From the NCBI GenBank assembly GCA_910588635.1, contig CAJUPW010000010.1:1-64000 (forward strand): a DNA stretch of 64,000 nucleotides, written 5' to 3'. Both the position numbers and the translations under genes were made by a program. The DNA comes from an uncultured Oscillospiraceae bacterium (lineage in GTDB: Bacteria; Bacillota; Clostridia; Oscillospirales; Oscillospiraceae). This document shows, one piece after another, positions 42,149 through 51,263 of this stretch (positions within the stretch are counted from its first letter, which is position 1; each line of letters starts with the position of its first letter). The notes beneath the pieces are model-generated. The model had not been told where the DNA came from. It did not search any database and saw nothing but the letters and a program-made list of their open reading frames with translations.

Positions 42149-43333
42149 ATGGACAGACAAACAGTAATCCAGACACGCATCAAGAAATTTCAGGCAAAGA
42201 TGGAGGAAGCCGGGCTTAACTTGGCCGTAGTTTCCCGATCTGTAAATGTTTTTTATTTTACAGATTTTAACCCTCTAAATTTCAGCATGGCCTCGTACGT
42301 TTTGATCCCCGCAAAAGGAGAGGCTTGCCTTTTGCTCAACGCGATCCGCGGCCCCCGCTCCAATGAGTTGTCCGGACTGCGCAACATCAAGCTCTACGGC
42401 AAGTGGAGCGACAACCCCTCTGTCGCGAAAGACGCCTACGAGGCGATTCGGATCATCGGCCGCTCCTATCAGTTAGGCGAACTGAAGATCGGCAGCGATT
42501 TAGGTTCTCTGACCTATACCGCCTATCTCAAAATCTGTGAGGCGTTGGAGGTAAAGGAGCTGACCGATATCGGCGGCCTGATTGACGATGAAAAAACCAT
42601 TAAGGATGAGCTGGCAATTGACCGCATGAGAAAAGCCGCCGTCATCGGCAACGCCGGCATGGACAAGATGATCGCTGAGCTGCGCGCAGGCGCAACCGAA
42701 GCCGCCGCCGTAATGGAAGCCAAATACACAATGCAGAAGGTCTGGCTGGAGAAATTTTCCGAGTATGATGTCACCGGCTTCGGCTCCCCCGAAGCGTCTA
42801 TCCAGGATATGCTGACCGCCACCTGTTCCTCCGGCGTCCGTACCTCCTATGGGGCCGAGAGCGCTCGGAATATCGTACCAGCCAAAGGAGACCTGGTCCT
42901 CCCTATCATCATCGCCAAACTGGGCGGCTACTCCATTGAAAATGAGCGCAGCCTTTATGTGGACCATTTGGACGACTACCGCATGAAAGTGTTTGAGACG
43001 GTCATTGAGGCCCGTGAGAACGTTTTTCGGGCCATCCGGCCTGGGAAAACCTTTGCCGAACTGTATCAGGAGGCCAAGACAGTCTTTGAGCGCAATGGGT
43101 TTGGAGATTTCCTGCCTGGCCGAATCGGCCATGGCATTGGTATGACCGGCCATGAACACCCCTCTGTGGCCCCGGCTTACAAGGTGCCGCTGCAGCCTGG
43201 CATGGTGTTTACCGTAGAGCCCGGATTGATGTCCGCCAAATTTGGGGGCGTACGTCCCTCCGACACGGTTCTGGTCACCGAAACCGGCTACGAACTGCTG
43301 ACAGACACGGAAAACGGAATCCTGAAAATGTAA
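42149..43333 (+). CDS. M24-family hydrolase lacking the metal-binding aspartates (creatinase/ectoine-hydrolase-like)
   Basis: 394 residues from ATG 42149, after AAAGGAG. It has the pita-bread fold signature: GRIGHGIGMTGHEHPSVAP (His328) and FTVEPGLM (Glu357). Where metallo-aminopeptidases have D-x-G and a second Asp, this protein reads GDLVLPIIIAKLGGYSIENE, without either Asp. Glu266 in the NERS position lines up with the active-site Glu of creatinase as I recall it. So it is probably a metal-free hydrolase of a guanidino, amidine or similar C-N bond rather than an Xaa-Pro peptidase. Substrate unknown. Confidence 0.82.
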   Translation: MDRQTVIQTRIKKFQAKMEEAGLNLAVVSRSVNVFYFTDFNPLNFSMASYVLIPAKGEACLLLNAIRGPRSNELSGLRNIKLYGKWSDNPSVAKDAYEAIRIIGRSYQLGELKIGSDLGSLTYTAYLKICEALEVKELTDIGGLIDDEKTIKDELAIDRMRKAAVIGNAGMDKMIAELRAGATEAAAVMEAKYTMQKVWLEKFSEYDVTGFGSPEASIQDMLTATCSSGVRTSYGAESARNIVPAKGDLVLPIIIAKLGGYSIENERSLYVDHLDDYRMKVFETVIEARENVFRAIRPGKTFAELYQEAKTVFERNGFGDFLPGRIGHGIGMTGHEHPSVAPAYKVPLQPGMVFTVEPGLMSAKFGGVRPSDTVLVTETGYELLTDTENGILKM

Positions 43334-43476
43334 CAGGCCGTCAGACAACTGAAAAAGAATCATTTGATTTCGCCATCTCCTGACCAGGCAGGAAACTGCC
43401 CCTCGTTTACCATGTTCAGCTATACCCCGTATAGTTGGAGTGAAACATACAACACTACTAAAAGGAGGAATCGTTT

Positions 43477-45060
43477 ATGAAACGGGTTTTTGCGCTATCT
43501 CTCGCAATGGTCATGACGCTGTCCTGTCTCACAGCGTGCGGAGACAAAACCGGCGGAAATTCTGCCCCCGGCAACGGAACCGCTTCCAGCGCGCCGGGCC
43601 AAAGCACCTATGAAAAGGATACCTTGGTCGTCGCCACCACCAAAGAGACCACGGCGTTGATCACGTTCTATCCCGGTCTTGGCACTCCGGGTTCCAATAT
43701 TACGGTACAGTATAACGAGTCCCTGGTTCGGCGCAACGCAGAAGGCACCTTGGAGCCATGGCTGGCTACCTCCTGGACGCTGGCAGATGACCTCACCTGG
43801 GATTTCATCCTCCGGGAAGACGTAGTCTGGCACAACGGGGAAAAGTTTAACGCGGACGATGTGATTTTCACCTGGAACGTCATTACCGAAGAGGGAACCG
43901 AGCTGAGCAACGCCGCCGATATTACAGACAACGTTCAAAATATTGAAAAAACAGGGGAATACTCCTTCCGTATTACAACGAAGAAACCCTATTCCGGCCT
44001 TTTGCTGAAGCTGACCGCCTATCGCTGTTTTGAGGAGACCTATTTCAACGAGGTCGGTCTGGAGGGGTATATGGAGAAGCCCATCGGAACCGGCCCCTGG
44101 AAGTTTGTCAACTGGAACAAGGATGTGGAGATGAACTTTGACGCCTTTGAAGACTACTGGGGCGGCGCGCCTAAGATTCCCCACATGAAAATCGTGCCTA
44201 TTTCCGCGATCGCCTCCCGGGTGGCCGCTCTGGAGGCAGGCGATGTGGATATTATCAGCGGCGTCCCCTCCACCGACATTGAGCGGCTGAAGAGCGGCGG
44301 CTACACCCTACTGGGCGGCCCCACTACCCGCACCTGCTATGTAGGCATGAACTGCACCGGCGCCGGCGCCAACCCCGCGCTCAGAGATATTCGCGTACGC
44401 GAGGCCTTAAACCGGGCGGTGGATGTTGATCTGATTATTGAGTCCGTACTGGACGGCTACGGCAAGAAAACCTCCGACTGTACCTTTAACGAGAGCTACA
44501 CCGGCTTCCGCAGCGACCTGTCCCGCCCGGAATACGACGTGCAGAAAGCCAAGGAGCTGCTGGCTGAGGCCGGATATGGGAACGGCCTGGAGCTGACCAT
44601 GAGCTATGTTCCTGGCGCCTTCATGAACGACAGCGAGGTGGCCCAGGTTATTGTTGCCATGCTGGCTGAGGTAGGGGTAACCGTTACCCTGAGCGAAATC
44701 GAATCCGGCGTCAAAAACCAGCAGCTCCTGGATGACACGATTACCGACCTCCACCTGGAATCCATGGGCGGCCCCCAGGCAGACGGCGATTTGATGTATG
44801 AGGTCGCCTTCTCCAAGGACGGCCGGTATTCCACCTACAACAACCCCGAGATGGACGCCCTCCACGCCGCAGCCAAGGCGACGATGGATGAGAAGGAGTG
44901 CGCCCAGGCCTGGGGAAAGCTGCAGGAATATGAGACCAAGGAGATGCCCGGTATTGCGCTCTATCAGGTATATGATATCGCCGCTACCAACTCTCACCTG
45001 AAAAACTGGACCCCGAGGGCGGACCAGTTTATCGACACCCAGAGCACCTACTTTGAGTAA
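43477..45060 (+). CDS. ABC transporter substrate-binding lipoprotein (peptide/opine type, SBP family 5)
   Basis: 527 residues; signal MKRVFALSLAMVMTLSCLTAC with lipobox Cys21, then a low-complexity linker. SBP_bac_5 signatures: TWDFILREDVVWHNGEKFNA, GTGPWKFVNW and ALNRAVDVDLIIESVL. It binds oligopeptides, dipeptides or similar amino-acid derivatives outside the cell for the permease pair that follows. ATG after AAAGGAGGAATC. Confidence 0.93.
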   Translation: MKRVFALSLAMVMTLSCLTACGDKTGGNSAPGNGTASSAPGQSTYEKDTLVVATTKETTALITFYPGLGTPGSNITVQYNESLVRRNAEGTLEPWLATSWTLADDLTWDFILREDVVWHNGEKFNADDVIFTWNVITEEGTELSNAADITDNVQNIEKTGEYSFRITTKKPYSGLLLKLTAYRCFEETYFNEVGLEGYMEKPIGTGPWKFVNWNKDVEMNFDAFEDYWGGAPKIPHMKIVPISAIASRVAALEAGDVDIISGVPSTDIERLKSGGYTLLGGPTTRTCYVGMNCTGAGANPALRDIRVREALNRAVDVDLIIESVLDGYGKKTSDCTFNESYTGFRSDLSRPEYDVQKAKELLAEAGYGNGLELTMSYVPGAFMNDSEVAQVIVAMLAEVGVTVTLSEIESGVKNQQLLDDTITDLHLESMGGPQADGDLMYEVAFSKDGRYSTYNNPEMDALHAAAKATMDEKECAQAWGKLQEYETKEMPGIALYQVYDIAATNSHLKNWTPRADQFIDTQSTYFE

Positions 45061-45090
45061 GAACCTGTATTCATAGTTGCAAGCAATACT

Positions 45091-45122
45091 TCCTTGCTGC
45101 GCCGTGTACGGCGCAGCAAGGA
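45091..45122 (+). other. Strong hairpin between the binding protein and permease genes
   Basis: A 15-base arm (45091-45105) pairs perfectly with 45108-45122 and no T-run follows. Such hairpins often protect the binding-protein messenger and lower permease expression. Confidence 0.75.
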
Positions 45123-45152
45123 GAGGTCTAAAAGCCGAGGAGGTGAATTCAT

Positions 45153-46070
45153 GTGGGCCAGTACATAATGAAACGACTGGGACAGGCTGTAATCGTTCTG
45201 CTGGGTGTCACACTGTTTGTGTTCATCATGCTGAATTTAACGGGGGATCCCACTGATTTTATGCTGGAGCCGGGCGCCAGCCCGGAAGCAACCGCCGCAC
45301 TGCGCGAACGATTAGGCTTGGATCAACCGCTGCCCATCCGATACCTGATCTTTATCAAAGGCGTTATCCGGCTGGATTTTGGAGACAGCTACTACTATGG
45401 TCAACCTGCGATGAGCCTGATTCTGGAACACCTGCCCGCAACGATGCTGCTGGCGTCCGTGTCTCTGGGCCTGGCAGTTCTGTGGAGCATTCCTGCGGGT
45501 ATTCTCTCCGCTGTCAAACGCAATTCTGCCTGCGACACGGCAATTCGGTTTATTTCCTTTGTAGGTCAGGCCTTCCCTACATTCTGGATGGGTCTGTTGC
45601 TGATGCTCGTCCTTGCTGTCCGAATGCAGCTGCTGCCCACCTACGGATACGGGAGCTGGAAGCATTTGATAATGCCTTGCATCGCGCTGTCCACCCATGC
45701 GGCAGCCAGTATCACCAGGCTGATGCGTTCCAGCATGTTAGACGTTCTGAATAAAGAATATATCGTCGCAACCAAGGCCAAGGGCATCGGAAGCTTCAAT
45801 CTGATCGGACAGCACGCGCTGAAAAACAGCATAAGCTCCGTCATTACTATCGTTGGCATGCAGTTTGCCAGTATGATGGGCGGGTCCATTGTGATTGAAA
45901 ACGTGTTTTCCTATCCCGGAGTCGGCAAGCTTCTGGTACGGGCAATCACCACAAGAGATTTTGCCGTGGTTGAGGCCGGTGTGTTTGTCATCGCGCTCTT
46001 TTTTGTATGTATAAATCTGCTGATTGATATCTCCTACGCACTAATCAATCCGCGCGTGCGATATGACTGA
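45153..46070 (+). CDS. ABC transporter permease, DppB type
   Basis: 305 residues from GTG 45153 (MGQYIMKRLGQAV), with GGAGG 8 bases upstream; ATG 45168 is an alternative. Six membrane helices and the EAA-loop region (KEYIVATKAKGIGSFNLIGQ) are of the DppB/OppB family. LGLDQPLPIRYL and GGSIVIENVFSYPGVGKLL are conserved. It overlaps the next permease by 8 bases. Confidence 0.93.
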   Translation: MGQYIMKRLGQAVIVLLGVTLFVFIMLNLTGDPTDFMLEPGASPEATAALRERLGLDQPLPIRYLIFIKGVIRLDFGDSYYYGQPAMSLILEHLPATMLLASVSLGLAVLWSIPAGILSAVKRNSACDTAIRFISFVGQAFPTFWMGLLLMLVLAVRMQLLPTYGYGSWKHLIMPCIALSTHAAASITRLMRSSMLDVLNKEYIVATKAKGIGSFNLIGQHALKNSISSVITIVGMQFASMMGGSIVIENVFSYPGVGKLLVRAITTRDFAVVEAGVFVIALFFVCINLLIDISYALINPRVRYD

Positions 46071-46929
46071 GGAGGCAGAATCATCCATGTGGTATAGCTT
46101 AAAAAAGAGTCCAACAGGGATGGCGGGTCTGATTTGCCTGACTCTGTTTATCCTTATGGCGCTGTTCGCCGCGCAAATCGCGCCGCATGATCCTCTGACG
46201 CAGGATCTGCGCAACATCTCCAAGCCGCCTGCCTGGAGCGAGGGAGGCAGCGACACACACCTTCTTGGCACAGATAACCTGGGCCGGGACCTGCTGAGTC
46301 GGGTCATTTACGGTTCGCGCATCTCAATAGGCGTCTCTCTCAGCGGCACTATTCTCAGCTGCATTGTGGGAACGCTGCTGGGAACGATTGCCGGATATTT
46401 CGGGAAATGGGTGGATACGCTGCTGGGGCGGATTATGGATATTCAGATGTCCTTCCCCTTTATGCTGCTGGCTATTTTCATTGTCGCCATTTTGGGAAAC
46501 GGGTTATTTAACATTGTAATTGTGGCAATTTTAACCAGCTGGGTGCGCTTTGCCAGAATTGCCAGGGCGGAAGTGCTGAGCATCCGGAGCATGGACTATA
46601 TCGATGCCGTCCGGGCTCTGGGCGGAAAAAATTTCCGTATCGTTACCCGGCACCTGATCCCTAATATCGCCAGCTCCGTCATTGTGGTTGCCACCCTGGA
46701 AATGTCCAAAATTGTTTTGATGGAAGCTTCCCTCAGCTTTTTGGGGCTGGGTGTCCCCCCTCAGATTCCAACCTGGGGACGGATGCTCTCTGACAGCCAG
46801 CAATATCTCCAAACAGCCCCCCACCTGGCCATCTTCCCAGGGGTCGCGATTACACTGCTGGTGCTCTCAATGAACATGTTCGGCGACTGGACCAGGGACT
46901 ACCTGGACCCCAAGATCGACACAGATTGA
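46063..46929 (+). CDS. ABC transporter permease, DppC type
   Basis: 288 residues with an N-terminal helix, then LLGTDNLGRDLLSRVIYGSR and the EAA-loop SMDYIDAVRALGGKNFRIV, typical of DppC/OppC. It forms the membrane channel with the previous gene product. Confidence 0.93.
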   Translation: MTEEAESSMWYSLKKSPTGMAGLICLTLFILMALFAAQIAPHDPLTQDLRNISKPPAWSEGGSDTHLLGTDNLGRDLLSRVIYGSRISIGVSLSGTILSCIVGTLLGTIAGYFGKWVDTLLGRIMDIQMSFPFMLLAIFIVAILGNGLFNIVIVAILTSWVRFARIARAEVLSIRSMDYIDAVRALGGKNFRIVTRHLIPNIASSVIVVATLEMSKIVLMEASLSFLGLGVPPQIPTWGRMLSDSQQYLQTAPHLAIFPGVAITLLVLSMNMFGDWTRDYLDPKIDTD

Positions 46930-46943
46930 TGAGGTGTAGAGAT

Positions 46944-47930
46944 ATGGAGCACATTTTATCGGTTAAAGATCTCTGCATCGACTTTTCCATCCGAGATCAT
47001 AAGTTAAATGCAGTAGACAAGGTATCTCTAGATATCAGACCCGGGCAAAGGCTTGGCATTGTGGGGGAATCCGGCTGCGGCAAAAGCGTGACCTGCAAAG
47101 CGATTCTGCACCTGCTTGCGGACAAAGCGCGGGTCTCCGGCGAAGTTCTGCTGGACGGAGAAAATATTCTGAACTACTCGGACCGCCAGATGCAAAAGAT
47201 TCGGGGCTCCAAAATATCTATGATCTTTCAGGAGCCCATGGCCTCTCTGGACCCCCTTTTTACCGTAGGTTTTCAGCTGACTGAGGCAATTCTTCTCCAT
47301 AAAAAAGTTTCTAAGGAAGAAGCGTGGACCCAAGCCGTTGATATTTTAAAGCTTGTGCAGATTCCGCAGCCGGAACAACGCATGAAGCAATATCCCTTTG
47401 AGCTGTCCGGAGGTATGTGCCAGCGCATTATGATCGCCATTGCCCTCTCCTGCAATCCGCAGATTTTAATTGCCGATGAACCGACTACGGCGCTGGACGT
47501 AACCATTCAGGCCCAGATTCTCAATTTAATGCTCCAGCTCAATAAGGAGTTGAATACGGCACTGATTCTGATTACCCATGATTTAGGCGTGATTGCGGAA
47601 ACCGTAGACGATGTCATCGTCATGTACGCCGGCCATATCGTGGAGCGGGCCCCGGTTAGAAATCTGTTTTCCGATCCGAAACACCCCTACACTCAGGGAC
47701 TCCTGGCCTCCATCCCCACCCTTGAAGAGGAGCGGGAAAATCTGCATCAAATTCTGGGGACGGTCCCCTCTCTCGCCGATATGCCTTGCGGATGCCGGTT
47801 CTGTACACGCTGCACTCAGGCCCGGGAGCTCTGTATAAATGAAATCCCGCCGGAGGTAGACCTTGGCGACGGCAGAGAGGTGAAGTGTTGGAAATATTCT
47901 GAAAGATGGGAGGACATGAGCAGTGAATGA
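46944..47930 (+). CDS. ABC transporter ATP-binding protein, DppD type
   Basis: 328 residues from ATG 46944 (MEHILSVKDLCIDFSI), after GAGGTG. Walker A GESGCGKSVTCKA, ABC signature LSGGMCQRIMIAIAL, Walker B ILIADEPTTALDV. The C-terminal oligopeptide/dipeptide domain has cysteines (CGCRFCTRC) of the Fe-S type seen in some DppD proteins. The end overlaps the next gene by 8 bases. Confidence 0.94.
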   Translation: MEHILSVKDLCIDFSIRDHKLNAVDKVSLDIRPGQRLGIVGESGCGKSVTCKAILHLLADKARVSGEVLLDGENILNYSDRQMQKIRGSKISMIFQEPMASLDPLFTVGFQLTEAILLHKKVSKEEAWTQAVDILKLVQIPQPEQRMKQYPFELSGGMCQRIMIAIALSCNPQILIADEPTTALDVTIQAQILNLMLQLNKELNTALILITHDLGVIAETVDDVIVMYAGHIVERAPVRNLFSDPKHPYTQGLLASIPTLEEERENLHQILGTVPSLADMPCGCRFCTRCTQARELCINEIPPEVDLGDGREVKCWKYSERWEDMSSE

Positions 47931-48897
47931 ACATGAACTGTTGGTCGTTAAAAATCTGAAGAAATATTTCCCGATCAAAAAACGGCTGTTGGACAGGGAA
48001 CAGAAATGTGTTAAAGCGGTGGATGACATCTCATTCTCCCTCAACCACGGAGAAACGCTGGGACTTGTCGGTGAATCCGGCTGTGGAAAATCCACTGTCG
48101 GACGCACTATTCTCCGGCTGCTGGAACCCACCGAGGGCAGCGTCTGCTTTGAGGGAGTCGACCTGTGCGCGTTAAAAGAAAACGAGCTCAGAGAAAAGCG
48201 CAAGGACTTTCAAATCATTTTCCAAGACCCGTTTTCATCCTTAGATTCCCGTTTTCGAATCGAGCAAACATTGAAAGAGCCAATGCAAATCCAGAAAATG
48301 TACTCCTCGAAAAAAGAAATGGATGCGCAGGTCGCGGAGCTGATGAACATGGTCGGTCTGAGACTGGACTACGCCAACCGCTATCCGCACGAGTTTTCAG
48401 GGGGACAGCGTCAGAGAATCAACATTGCCCGGGCATTGGCGGTCCAGCCCAAGCTCATCGTATGCGATGAGTGTGTCTCCGCGCTGGACGTCTCCATCCA
48501 GGCACAAATCATCAATCTGTTGGTGCGGCTGCGCAGAGAAATGGGACTGGCTTACCTGTTTATCTCCCATGACCTGCGGGTAGTTAAGCATATTTCAGAC
48601 CGGATTGCAGTTATGTACTTGGGAGCGTTAGTAGAGATCAGCACAAAAGATGAGATTTTCTCACACCCCGCCCACCCATACACAAAATCCTTGCTGTCCG
48701 CAGTGCCATCTACCGACCCGACCGTCAAAAAAGAGAGAATCCTTTTAAGCGGCGATATTCCCAGTCCAATCAACACCCCGAATGGCTGCCGCTTTCATAC
48801 CAGATGTTATAAAGCGAAAAAAATCTGCGAAGAGCAGAGTCCCGAGTTAAGGGATTTGGGAGGGAACCACTGCTGCGCCTGCTTTTTCCCAGAGTGA
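47923..48897 (+). CDS. ABC transporter ATP-binding protein, DppF type
   Basis: 324 residues from GTG 47923, preceded by GGGAGGACATGAG. Walker A GESGCGKSTVGRTI, signature FSGGQRQRINIARALAV, Walker B LIVCDECVSALDV. Note Cys in place of the usual Pro after the Walker B glutamate (DEC rather than DEP). It pairs with the previous ATPase. Confidence 0.94.
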   Translation: MNEHELLVVKNLKKYFPIKKRLLDREQKCVKAVDDISFSLNHGETLGLVGESGCGKSTVGRTILRLLEPTEGSVCFEGVDLCALKENELREKRKDFQIIFQDPFSSLDSRFRIEQTLKEPMQIQKMYSSKKEMDAQVAELMNMVGLRLDYANRYPHEFSGGQRQRINIARALAVQPKLIVCDECVSALDVSIQAQIINLLVRLRREMGLAYLFISHDLRVVKHISDRIAVMYLGALVEISTKDEIFSHPAHPYTKSLLSAVPSTDPTVKKERILLSGDIPSPINTPNGCRFHTRCYKAKKICEEQSPELRDLGGNHCCACFFPE

Positions 48898-48947
48898 AAA
48901 TCCCGTTCATTTCACATATAAAACAGATGATTTAGGAGGTATTATCC

Positions 48948-49937
48948 ATGGAAAAAATGACAAAACGCGAACGCGTAGAAGCTGCACTCAATTTTCAGGA
49001 AGTGGACCGGCTTCCCATCAGCATCTGGTATCACCTTCCCCACGTTGACCAGGACCCCATCAATCTGGCGGAAGAAACCATCGCCCTTACCAAAAAATAT
49101 GATTACGACTTTATCAAAATGATGCCCTTCGGAAACTACGGTGCCCAGGACTACGGCCTGAGCATCAAATTCCACTGCACCCCTGACAAGCCCGCCAAAG
49201 AACGCAAGTTCGGCATTGAACAGCCCTCCGATTGGACCAAATTAGAGCCCCTCCCCGCCTACTACGGCAGCTACGGCAAGCAGGTTCAATTTGCCCAGCA
49301 GATGCAAAAACAGCTGAACGGCGAGGATATCCCCTACATTCAAACAATCTTCAGCCCCTTGAGTATCGCGAAGAAGCTGGCCGGTCCCCGCATTTATACG
49401 GATGTCAAGGAGTGCCCCAAAGAATTGCACCAAGCCCTGGAGGCCATCACAGAGACCACAATCAATTTTATCAAGGCCAATGTCGAGGCCGGCGTTGCGG
49501 GGTTCTTCTTCGCCAGCCAATGTGCCAGTTATAGCCTGATGAGCGGGGAAGAATATGATGAGTTCGGCATACAGTATGACCGGCGCGTCATGGAGGCGGC
49601 CTGCATGGACACATACTTTAACATGGTACATATCCACGGAGAGAATACGATGTGGGACAAACTGGAGAAACTGCCCTGCAATTGCCTGAACTGGCACGAC
49701 CGCTGGATCGGCCCGACGCTGGCAGAGGCCCGTAAGATGACCAAAAAGTGCCTTTGCGGCGGCATCAATGAGAAAATCTTTATGCATGAAACAGTAGATA
49801 CCATTCGCAGCCACATCGTTGAGGCGGTGGAAATGGCCGGAAAGAGAGGATATATGGTGACTCCCGGCTGTGTCGCAAAGCTGGATACTCCTCAGATCAA
49901 TTTCTATGCGGCCCGTACCGCAATTGAGAACGTTTAG
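48948..49937 (+). CDS. Uroporphyrinogen-decarboxylase/MtaA-family protein (corrinoid methyltransferase-like)
   Basis: 329 residues beginning MEKMTKRERVEAALNFQEVD, typical of MtaA/CmuA-like members. In these, zinc is held by H-x-C and a distant Cys. Here the motif reads VHIHGENT (His instead of Cys), while LCGGIN and VTPGCVAKLDTPQIN keep the rest. No corrinoid protein is encoded nearby, so methyl transfer is uncertain. Its place in the operon suggests a step in substrate breakdown. Strong AGGAGG site. Confidence 0.78.
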   Translation: MEKMTKRERVEAALNFQEVDRLPISIWYHLPHVDQDPINLAEETIALTKKYDYDFIKMMPFGNYGAQDYGLSIKFHCTPDKPAKERKFGIEQPSDWTKLEPLPAYYGSYGKQVQFAQQMQKQLNGEDIPYIQTIFSPLSIAKKLAGPRIYTDVKECPKELHQALEAITETTINFIKANVEAGVAGFFFASQCASYSLMSGEEYDEFGIQYDRRVMEAACMDTYFNMVHIHGENTMWDKLEKLPCNCLNWHDRWIGPTLAEARKMTKKCLCGGINEKIFMHETVDTIRSHIVEAVEMAGKRGYMVTPGCVAKLDTPQINFYAARTAIENV

Positions 49938-49974
49938 TTTTTCTCATCCAGAAAAGCAAGTTTCCTTTTTGCAG

Positions 49975-50014
49975 AACAAAGGGTTTTGGGGGCAAGGCAC
50001 CAAAACCCTTTGTT
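49975..50014. other. 15-bp perfect hairpin between the UroD-like and AbrB genes
   Basis: AACAAAGGGTTTTGG (49975-49989) pairs with CCAAAACCCTTTGTT (50000-50014), loop 10 bases, without a following T-run. It may be a partial terminator or messenger stabiliser. Confidence 0.65.
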
Positions 50015-50056
50015 GTATCAAATGTACCGCATATCTTCTGGGGGGGGAAATTCATA

Positions 50057-51100
50057 ATGCAACATATAGCATGGCTGCTGTTCACAATCACCGCGGCGAT
50101 TATTGGCAGTTGGATTGGACTCAGGATCGGCATTCCGGCAGGAGCGCTGATTGGCGCAATCTGCTCTGTCGGACTGCTTCAAATCTTAACCGGAAGCGCA
50201 TGGTTTCCTCCAGAAATAAAACCTTTCGCTACTTCTATGACAGGAGCTTATCTTGGAATGCGAATTACACGGGCAGATATCCAGTCATTAAAGAAGATTC
50301 CGGCTGCCGCCGCAATTATGGTGGCCGGAATGCTCGGATACAATATTATCTGCGGTATCGTCCTGCAGCATCTTGGAGGACTGGATATTATGACCGGAAT
50401 ACTGGCCTCCGCGCCCGGCGGAATGACGGAAATGTCCCTGGTTGCGCTGGACCTCGACGCCAATTCAGCAATTGTCTCCTCCATACAGATTATCCGGTTT
50501 GCCGTGATAGCTCCTATCGTTCCTATTCTTCACCGCTTTACCTTGGCACATTGGCAGCATGACAGCAACCAATCTGATGAAACCGCTGATTTGGGAGTTC
50601 CGCTCCGAGCCGCCGGTTTAAAAGATACCGCTTTCTCACTGGCCATTAGTTTAACCGCCGGGATGATCGGAAAAGCCACCGGATTGCCCGCCGGAACCCT
50701 ATGCTTCTCTCTGGCCGCCTGCGCATCGTACAACCTCTATTTTGAGGTCGGAACGCTTCCAACAGGCATTCGATATGCGGCGCAGTGCAGCAACGGCGCA
50801 TTGATTGGGATCAAACTTCTGATGAGCGAGTTGCTGCTGCTGGGCTCTATTCTTCCAGCGGTCATCATAATTACACTGGGATGGATCGTCGTAAACCTTC
50901 TGTTAGGCTGTGCCCTCTACCGCTATGGAGAATTATCGCCAGAAACAGCGCTCTTTGCTGCAGCGCCTGGCGGCATGAGCGATATGGCGTTGATTTCTGC
51001 TGAACTGGGTGGAAATGCGGCCCAAGTCACAGTCTTACAGCTATGCCGTGTAGTATGCGTCATTATACTCTGCCCCAGCATCGCCTTAATTGTGAGCTAG
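50057..51100 (+). CDS. AbrB-family membrane transporter
   Basis: 347 residues with about ten hydrophobic segments in two similar halves, each with the motif A(S/A)APGGM(T/S)(E/D)M (ILASAPGGMTEMSLVALDL and LFAAAPGGMSDMALISAELG). This is the AbrB/ammonia-monooxygenase-like membrane family, often found with uptake or efflux of organic acids. Last gene of the operon; a G-rich ribosome site precedes the ATG. It may export a breakdown product; that is inference. Confidence 0.85.
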   Translation: MQHIAWLLFTITAAIIGSWIGLRIGIPAGALIGAICSVGLLQILTGSAWFPPEIKPFATSMTGAYLGMRITRADIQSLKKIPAAAAIMVAGMLGYNIICGIVLQHLGGLDIMTGILASAPGGMTEMSLVALDLDANSAIVSSIQIIRFAVIAPIVPILHRFTLAHWQHDSNQSDETADLGVPLRAAGLKDTAFSLAISLTAGMIGKATGLPAGTLCFSLAACASYNLYFEVGTLPTGIRYAAQCSNGALIGIKLLMSELLLLGSILPAVIIITLGWIVVNLLLGCALYRYGELSPETALFAAAPGGMSDMALISAELGGNAAQVTVLQLCRVVCVIILCPSIALIVS

Positions 51101-51263
51101 ACTAAACGCCTACGGCACCAAGCATTTTACATCGTCTACAGCGCCGAACACTTTCCATGCCACAGCATTCAGAGCCGAAAAAACCAACTGCAAAGATAAG
51201 ACACACTTTATGACACATATTTGTACTATTTTATAAAATCATTATCACGCAAATATCCTAGTG

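Noticed and set aside
49870..50562. Plus-strand 230-codon frame across the UroD-like and AbrB genes
   Set aside because: Out-of-frame shadow; the AbrB frame has the conserved repeated PGGM motifs and a ribosome site.
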